Part shown: positions 7,010-11,213 of the stretch, piece by piece
How positions within the stretch are numbered: the first letter of the stretch is position 1
How the letters are laid out: each line of letters starts with the position of its first letter
Assembly (NCBI GenBank): GCA_951800675.1
Contig: CATOKC010000109.1
Coordinates: forward strand, 1 to 11,213
Length of the DNA stretch: 11,213 bases
Source of the DNA: an uncultured Oscillibacter sp.
GTDB lineage: Bacteria > Bacillota_A > Clostridia > Oscillospirales > Oscillospiraceae
Direction of reading: 5' to 3'
Program-made: the position numbers and the translations under genes
Notes under the pieces: model-generated
Databases searched by the model: none
The model's input: the letters and a program-made list of their open reading frames with translations, nothing else
Told to the model about the DNA's origin: nothing

Positions 7010-8146
7010 TCATGGACGAACGGAAGAAGAATCCCCCTCCGGGCGGCGAGAGGGCTGCTTTTGCCTGATGTGTGCCGCGTCATACGATATAGGCTGCGGC
7101 ATACCCTCTGGCTGCATAGGCGGATACTTCTTGCGGATGGCTTCCTCCAGCTCACGCCGGTCCGCATAGTAGACCCGTCTCTGACCGTGGTCCGGCGTTT
7201 GATACGGTTCTCCGAAGGTGATCCCCCAGTCCAGAAACAACCGCAGCCGTGTCCGCATGGGATTTGTCCCGGTCTTCATAACTATGAATGAACCTTTGGG
7301 GATGGCTTTCAGCTCATCCGGACTCATGAGCGGCCGGCTCACCATCTGGAGCGACTGATTGACGCCATCCTTTGCCTTGCTGATGTAGCCGCTCTGTACG
7401 GTCTGATTTCCCAGCGCTTTGGACAGCACTTCCGCCGTCTGGCTGTTGGGCGCGAAGCCGCCAAAGATCGTGTCCTGGCAGTTATCCGTGAGGATCTCAG
7501 CGCCTTCTTTTCCGTAATTTTTCTCCAGTTGGGCCAGGCTCTGGATGATCGGCACCAGCGTCAGCTTCCGGGACCGGCCTGCGGAGAACAACGGCAGGAT
7601 ATCGAAGGGCGGCATAGTCCCCAGCTCATCGCAGAAGAACACCACGCGGTTGGGCAGCTTCCCTCCGTTTTCATCCGCCACAGCGAACAGCTCGCGGGAT
7701 AGCTGCTGGATCATCAACCCTGCCATAAAGTTTTTACTGGGGTCTTCTTCCGGCAGGATCAGGAAAACAGCCGACTTTTTGCTGGCAAAACTCTCTGCGG
7801 TGATGCAGCTTTCGAAGCAGAGGACTTGCTCCAATTCGCTGTCAAGGAAGCTGTTCAATCGTGACAGCACGGTGGACAGCACGGACGCCATCGCCTGCTC
7901 CGATGTGTTCAGCGCAGCGCCGGCGAACCATCTGGCCTTGTGTTCGGACGGCAGCTTGCTCATGAGCACCTGGAATTGGCTCTTGCCTTTGTCCGCTCCG
8001 GCGGCAGGTTCAAGCAGGTCCTGCACCAGCTTGAACACGGACACGATATGTCGCCGCTCCCGGACTTCTCCATCGATCTCTTTAGGGGGCAGAAACTCCG
8101 CCAGCAGAAGGATCACAGAGGTCAGGAGGCCCTCGGCAGCGTCATA
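7010..8146 (-). CDS. VirD4/TraG-like type IV coupling protein, 3' exon
   Basis: This is the C-terminal 378 residues of a conjugative coupling ATPase, the membrane-associated motor that brings the relaxase-DNA complex to the type IV secretion channel. The exon starts at TAT (8146) with YDAAEGLLTSVILLLAEF, directly continuing the QNAFF that ends the exon at 10759. Visible features are the Walker B strand NRVVFFCDELGTMPPFD, the segment LVPIIQSLAQLEKNYG, DTIFGGFAPNSQTAEVLSKALG and RLFLDWGITFGEPY, all typical of the Firmicutes ICE type. Upstream frame before 8146 belongs to the group II intron and should not be translated with it. The intron falls between two whole codons (phase 0), so exact splicing restores the protein. 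A winged-helix gene follows 9 bp after the stop. Identity of the family is firm; function depends on splicing of at least two introns. Confidence 0.9.
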   Translation of the reverse strand, partial: YDAAEGLLTSVILLLAEFLPPKEIDGEVRERRHIVSVFKLVQDLLEPAAGADKGKSQFQVLMSKLPSEHKARWFAGAALNTSEQAMASVLSTVLSRLNSFLDSELEQVLCFESCITAESFASKKSAVFLILPEEDPSKNFMAGLMIQQLSRELFAVADENGGKLPNRVVFFCDELGTMPPFDILPLFSAGRSRKLTLVPIIQSLAQLEKNYGKEGAEILTDNCQDTIFGGFAPNSQTAEVLSKALGNQTVQSGYISKAKDGVNQSLQMVSRPLMSPDELKAIPKGSFIVMKTGTNPMRTRLRLFLDWGITFGEPYQTPDHGQRRVYYADRRELEEAIRKKYPPMQPEGMPQPISYDAAHIRQKQPSRRPEGDSSSVRP

Positions 8147-10140
8147 ATGGGATAAGCATTTCCGCGCCTTGCCGTGTCTCCACGGTAGGTTTCGGAGCAA
8201 CTCTCCCCCGAACCGGACGTACACCTCTCAGCGTATCCGGCTCTCCCTCTACCAGCCTTAAGTGATTCATCATGTATCCTGTCATGGCAGGCTTTACATA
8301 CGGCGAGGGATTTTCGCCGCATTTTCTTCATCAACTTTTCCCAATCGCTGTTATCCGTCAAATCTTTCACTCTCCGGACATGGTGCATACAAATATCCTT
8401 GGTCTGCTGCCCGCACAATTCGCAGACACCCTTTTTGATCCGGGCGGCGTTGCTGCGGGGCGCATGATACGACTTTCGATACTCCGGCAATGTATCCGCA
8501 TCCAGCAGTACCTCTTTGATTCGATGGAACCCATCATGATAAAATTCGCACCATTTTATGCCGCTCTTTGTTTCATACGGAATGGAGAAGATTCCATTGC
8601 GAGAATATTTATCCACAATTTTCTTCACCGTGGAGCGGTATTTATAGGCGAAAGTTTTGTACATGCTGTATTCCATGATATAGGCGAATTTGTTCAGAAC
8701 GGACACATTGTTTGCAAGTCGGTAATAGTTGTACAGACCTCGAATTTCTGCATTGAACCTGGTTATGATTTCAATGTTGGGATGATTGACGAGCTTGCCA
8801 CGATGTATCGTTTTCCATTTCTCTTTCCCGTTTTCATCCAGTTTGATTTTGAAAGTATGATATTCGAGCAGTTTTCCGATCCATTTCTCCTTGGGTACAT
8901 ACAGCATAATACGCCCGCTGTACTCTCGTTTTGCCACGCCCTTCTCGTTGTATTTAATGGCGTTGCTGCGGGAAACGCAGATGTCGTAGCCGAGGAAACG
9001 AGCAAAGTCGGAGGAATGTGTGATTTTTGTCTTTTCCTCTGACATTTCCAGTTTCAAGGTTCCCATGAGAAATGCTTTAATGTCGGCTTTGATTTGTTCT
9101 GCGTCCTGTCTGCTGCCAATCACGCTGATAATAAAATCATCGGCATACCGGCAATAGTGCAGACACTTGTAGCTGCTGTTGCACTGTGCATAATATGGAT
9201 GAGTGAATATTTCATTCTTGGCTTTGCGGAGATTTTGTCCCATCTGTGCCTTTTCCACTGGCGTGGCGGTGGACCATTTATCTTCGTATGATTTCTTCAT
9301 CTTCAAGTAACGTCCGCTCGCCTTCATGTACCCGCTGTCCCGTTTCCGGTTTTTCGGTGTACCTACGTCGAACTGCTTTTTATAGCCGGTTATGAAACTG
9401 TCGAGTTTGTCCAAGTAGATGTTCGCCAGAATAGGACTGACTCCACTCCCTTGGGGCGTACCAGCAAAGGTCTTATGATACGTCCACTGCTCCATATATC
9501 CCGCCCGCAGAAATTTCCAGATAAGAGCGAGAAAATATTCATCATCAATGCGCTCCCGCAGGATATTGACCATGACGTGATGGTCAAAGCTGTCGAAGCA
9601 CGCTTTGATGTCTCCCTCCACGAACCACACCGCGCCTTTGAAGTTGATGTCGATATGTTTAAGCGCAGTATGGCAGCTTCTTCTGGGGCGGAATCCGTGG
9701 GAATCCGGGGAAAAATTGGGTTCGTAGATACTTTCAAGAATCATGCGGACAACTTCCTGCACCAGCTTGTCCGATGCGGACGGGATGCCCAGCGGCCTTT
9801 TCTTGCTACTGTTTTTCTTGGCGATGTACTCCCGTCTGGCAGGATGCGGCTGATAGCTGTGGTCTTTGAGCGATGCAATGATTTTCTGAATGCGCTTGTC
9901 ACTCATACCATCAATGGTTTCGCCGTCCGCTCCTGGGGTCATATTCCCCTGCCCGGTGCAGATATTGTTGTAGGCACGGTAATAGAACTCAGGATTATAG
10001 AGATTGCGATAAAGTCTCTGGAATCGATACGATTTATCACGTGATTTCTCACTTAGGGTTCTCAATACTTCTGTTGGATTTCTCAACGTCTCCACGTCCT
10101 TCCTGAAAAATATTGAAAGTAGACTGCCCTCCTTCGCCAT
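8122..10140 (-). CDS. ltrA: group II intron-encoded reverse transcriptase/maturase with HNH endonuclease
   Basis: This 672-residue protein helps the intron RNA splice and copies it into new DNA sites by target-primed reverse transcription. Reverse transcriptase blocks run from about residue 40 to 400: GADGETIDG, KKRPLGIPSASDKLVQEVVR (114-133), SHGFRPRRSCHTAL, VEGDIKACFDSFDHH (174-188), GTPQGSGVSPILANIYLD, and the catalytic YADD at 332-335. A long insertion separates the fourth and fifth blocks. The maturase (X) domain spans about 420-545 (FNAEIRGLYNYYRLANN), and an HNH nuclease with CELC, HH and CKACH spans about 573-626. ATG 10140 lacks a clear ribosome site; a hairpin lies at 10145-10157. 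Oddly, the frame runs on through domains V and VI and ends 25 nt inside the downstream exon, adding a low-complexity tail of about 46 residues. The gene is visibly more AT-rich than its neighbours. The symbol marks family membership only. Confidence 0.95.
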   Translation of the reverse strand: MAKEGSLLSIFFRKDVETLRNPTEVLRTLSEKSRDKSYRFQRLYRNLYNPEFYYRAYNNICTGQGNMTPGADGETIDGMSDKRIQKIIASLKDHSYQPHPARREYIAKKNSSKKRPLGIPSASDKLVQEVVRMILESIYEPNFSPDSHGFRPRRSCHTALKHIDINFKGAVWFVEGDIKACFDSFDHHVMVNILRERIDDEYFLALIWKFLRAGYMEQWTYHKTFAGTPQGSGVSPILANIYLDKLDSFITGYKKQFDVGTPKNRKRDSGYMKASGRYLKMKKSYEDKWSTATPVEKAQMGQNLRKAKNEIFTHPYYAQCNSSYKCLHYCRYADDFIISVIGSRQDAEQIKADIKAFLMGTLKLEMSEEKTKITHSSDFARFLGYDICVSRSNAIKYNEKGVAKREYSGRIMLYVPKEKWIGKLLEYHTFKIKLDENGKEKWKTIHRGKLVNHPNIEIITRFNAEIRGLYNYYRLANNVSVLNKFAYIMEYSMYKTFAYKYRSTVKKIVDKYSRNGIFSIPYETKSGIKWCEFYHDGFHRIKEVLLDADTLPEYRKSYHAPRSNAARIKKGVCELCGQQTKDICMHHVRRVKDLTDNSDWEKLMKKMRRKSLAVCKACHDRIHDESLKAGRGRAGYAERCTSGSGESCSETYRGDTARRGNAYPIMTLPRAS
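8148..8209 (-). ncRNA. group II intron domain VI and 3' end (complete intron)
   Basis: The 62 nt between domain V and the 3' splice site contain an obvious hairpin, CCGTG-GAGA-CACGG, and end in CCCAT at the exon. This is where domain VI and its branch-point adenosine must lie, but the exact bulged A could not be fixed by eye. Confidence 0.7.
8210..8243 (-). ncRNA. group II intron domain V (catalytic hairpin)
   Basis: On the minus strand the 34-nt hairpin starts GAGCCGGA and closes with TCCGGTTC. It has a GAGA (GNRA) tetraloop and a two-base CG bulge on the 3' side, the standard domain V shape with the AGC catalytic triad near its base. It lies 62 nt from the 3' splice site. Unusually, the maturase reading frame passes through it (residues about 633-644). 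Confidence 0.93.
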
Positions 10141-10352
10141 GTGAACGGTGCTACCGTCTCAGACTACTATGAGGGTTGTGTTTCCTTATCGGATTTTCAG
10201 CGGCATTCCGCATAGCCGTATCCCTGCGGCTCTCCGACTTAGGAAATCCCCGTTTAGGCTTGTTTGGACATCAGCATATCGTGTTGTCGGATAGGACGTT
10301 CGTCATTTACCGTTTCCTACGGTTGGCCGCGCCCGAGTATCCTGCGTTGGCA

Positions 10353-10359
10353 CTTCTCC
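10353..10359 (-). other. candidate exon-binding site 1 (EBS1) loop
   Basis: GGAGAAG (minus strand) lies in an 11-nt loop closed by GGTA/TGCC. It can pair with all seven bases CTTCTTT that end the upstream exon (two pairs are G-U). The loop placement and full pairing fit EBS1-IBS1, which sets the 5' splice site and the DNA target. Confidence 0.65.
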
Positions 10360-10413
10360 TAAATACCTTCGCCTGGCGCGCACAGCAAGTTATAACCGCC
10401 GTATGCTGTGAAC

Positions 10414-10418
10414 AACGC
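10414..10418 (-). other. candidate exon-binding site 2 (EBS2) loop
   Basis: GCGTT (minus strand) lies in a loop closed by GAAC/GTTC and is complementary to AACGC at exon positions -12 to -8, directly beside IBS1. It lies about 60 nt upstream of the EBS1 candidate in the RNA, a normal order and spacing. Five pairs alone would be weak; the combination with EBS1 makes it credible. Confidence 0.5.
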
Positions 10419-10758
10419 TAAGTTCTACCTCTGACTGTCCAGCAGGCAATCCAGCTTTTATCCTCATGCACGATGTTTCATCTTGACACTATGGCGCTGG
10501 GCGTAACCCCAGCCCTAAGTCGCAGTCCGTGCGGTTGGACTGACTTGTGCCTTCCCCGACATGCTACACTCCCCATTGGGTTTCCCCGCCGGATAAGTCG
10601 GTTGATGATAGGCTGCGCCTCACATTCTGTGAGCCTCCTGCCTCCTTAAATTTGTGATTTGCTTTGATACTTTTACCTACCGCTTGCTAAAGGCGGTATC
10701 CATAACAAGCCCGCGCCCAACATCTTCTTATTGATGAATGTTGGACTTACGGGCGCAC

Positions 10759-11134
10759 AAAGAAGGCGTTTTGGCCTCGATTGGAGCTGTCTCCATCGGG
10801 GCTGATGATCGTCTTGGCGAGAATCTTGGCATACTTCTCCGCCTTGGCTTTCGCAGCAATATTTTCCGGATCTTTTACAGAAATGTCCATATACTGATTG
10901 ACAAGGGCGAGAAAATTGTTCCCATCTGACTTTGTAGGATTCCGCAGGTCGATCACCGCCACCTGGTAACCGTAACATTTTGTAGCAATCGTACCGTAGT
11001 TTCGGGCGAGATCCCCCTTCGTATCTAAGGCTAGAAAACTCATCCCGCTGGCGCACGAAAACTCCAGGTTTGGATACAAAAAGAACGCCGTCTTACCAAC
11101 GCCGCTGGCGCCGATCATCAGATAGCGATAGGTA
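10759..11134 (-). CDS. VirD4/TraG-like coupling protein, internal exon with Walker A
   Basis: This exon encodes roughly 125 residues from TYRYLMIGASGVGKTAF, containing the nucleotide-binding P-loop GASGVGKT, to SNRGQNAFF at 10759. FLALDTKGDLARNYG and GYQVAVIDLRNPTKSDG are typical of the Firmicutes ICE coupling proteins. The ATG at 11118 inside YLM-IGAS is not the start: family members have about 100 or more residues (including membrane helices) before the P-loop. In frame upstream there is a TAA at 11143-11145, inside what looks like the 3' end of another group II intron, so the true N-terminus lies beyond the window. The right boundary is uncertain by a few bases (11131-11136). The left boundary is exact, at the GTGCG intron start. 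Confidence 0.85.
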
Positions 11135-11213
11135 ATCCGCCGCTTTTACCGTTCTCACAAGAGAACAGCAGTCAGAGCGGATTTTCCCCCGCTTCGCACC
11201 GTGCATGCGACTT
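11135..11213 (-). mobile_element. 3' end of a second group II intron (partial, runs off window)
   Basis: Read on the minus strand from the window edge, GTCGCATGCACGGTGCG resembles the 3' half of a group II domain V. It is followed by AAGCGGGGGAAA, a linker common after domain V in several bacterial group II introns. Then comes a domain VI-like hairpin: AATCCGC pairs with GCGGATT at the base, and GTTCTC/GAGAAC pairs around a TTGT loop at the tip, with an A-rich unpaired stretch on the 3' side that could hold the branch point. The element ends in AT or AC just before the codons for TYRYLMIGAS. It differs in sequence from the domain V/VI of the complete intron, so it is a different intron type and not a copy. 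The 5' part, with its maturase, should lie to the right of the window. Confidence 0.8.

Larger units (their letters stand above)
8147..10758 (-). mobile_element. complete group II intron inserted in the coupling-protein gene
   Basis: This 2,612-bp retroelement lies in the sense orientation of the host gene. The 5' end at 10758 begins GTGCG, matching the group II GUGYG rule, and the 3' end at 8148-8147 is AT, matching the AY rule. Removing it joins QNAFF to YDAAEG, the continuous sequence expected for this coupling-protein family, which fixes both boundaries. It holds a 34-nt domain V, an HNH-type maturase open frame and a 5' ribozyme region with candidate exon-binding loops. All standard parts look intact, so it is probably splicing-competent and perhaps mobile. 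Like the Lactococcus Ll.LtrB intron in a relaxase gene, it sits inside a conjugation gene and can spread with the element. The structural subclass was not assigned. Confidence 0.95.
10141..10758 (-). ncRNA. 5' ribozyme region (domains I-III) of the complete intron
   Basis: These 618 nt hold no gene of their own and are the structured 5' part of the intron. From GTGCG the RNA quickly forms a 7-bp stem (10738-10744 with 10717-10723), and complementary GCGCCC/GGGCGC tracts lie nearby. The candidate EBS2 loop (10414-10418) and EBS1 loop (10353-10359) follow in the expected order. A 5-bp hairpin with a 3-nt loop (10145-10157) sits just before the maturase start. Short open frames in this interval are not credible genes. 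Confidence 0.85.

Noticed and set aside
8272..9042. A 256-residue open frame on the plus strand
   Set aside because: It is antisense to the maturase gene, whose reverse transcriptase, maturase and HNH motifs are unmistakable.
10717..10730. AAGAAG near the intron 5' end (10724-10729) as EBS1
   Set aside because: It can pair with CTTCTT of the exon, but lies only about 30-35 nt into the intron, too early for EBS1; the loop at 10353-10359 is better placed.
11089..11118. ATG 11118 as the true start of the coupling protein
   Set aside because: The codons just upstream (TYRYL) continue the conserved sequence, the family has a long N-terminal region before the P-loop, and no ribosome site is present.
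1..11213. CRISPR arrays, tRNA or rRNA genes, insertion sequences with terminal inverted repeats
   Set aside because: No repeat-spacer pattern, cloverleaf or rRNA motif, or transposase with inverted ends was seen; the mobile sequences here are group II introns.

Overview
The window looks like a piece of a GC-rich Clostridia genome, probably an Oscillospirales-type gut anaerobe. That placement is inferred from strong AGGAGG ribosome sites, the protein styles and the Firmicutes-type conjugation genes; no marker gene fixes the species. It has two unrelated halves that meet near 6,600-6,750.

Positions 1-6602 hold a compact carbohydrate-use locus. On the minus strand are a clan GH-A-type glycoside hydrolase (2823-5255), a GH94-type glycoside phosphorylase (498-2813) and the start of a GPH-family sugar:cation symporter (376 to beyond the window edge). 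A divergent AraC-family regulator lies on the plus strand (5421-6602). Neither enzyme has a signal peptide, so the simplest model is import of a beta-linked oligosaccharide or glycoside by the symporter, then cytoplasmic hydrolysis and phosphorolysis. The substrate cannot be read from the sequence. Two near-identical 35-bp elements, each with two direct half-sites 20 bp apart, lie upstream of the hydrolase and the symporter. Each sits at exactly the same distance from a -10-like hexamer, and they are the likely operators of the AraC protein.

Positions 6746-11213 are a minus-strand conjugation module of an integrative element: a VirD4/TraG-like coupling ATPase followed by a small winged-helix protein. 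The coupling-protein gene is split. A complete 2,612-bp group II intron (8147-10758) has a GTGCG 5' end, a 34-nt domain V, exon-binding loops that fit the flanking exon, and a reverse transcriptase/maturase/HNH protein. At the right edge, 11135-11213 reads as the 3' end (half of domain V plus domain VI) of a second, different group II intron interrupting the same gene about 380 bp upstream. The exons rejoin in frame if the complete intron is spliced out.

The two halves converge on a strong hairpin at 6693-6734 that probably terminates transcription from both sides. The sequence does not show whether the sugar locus is cargo of the conjugative element or chromosomal sequence next to it.
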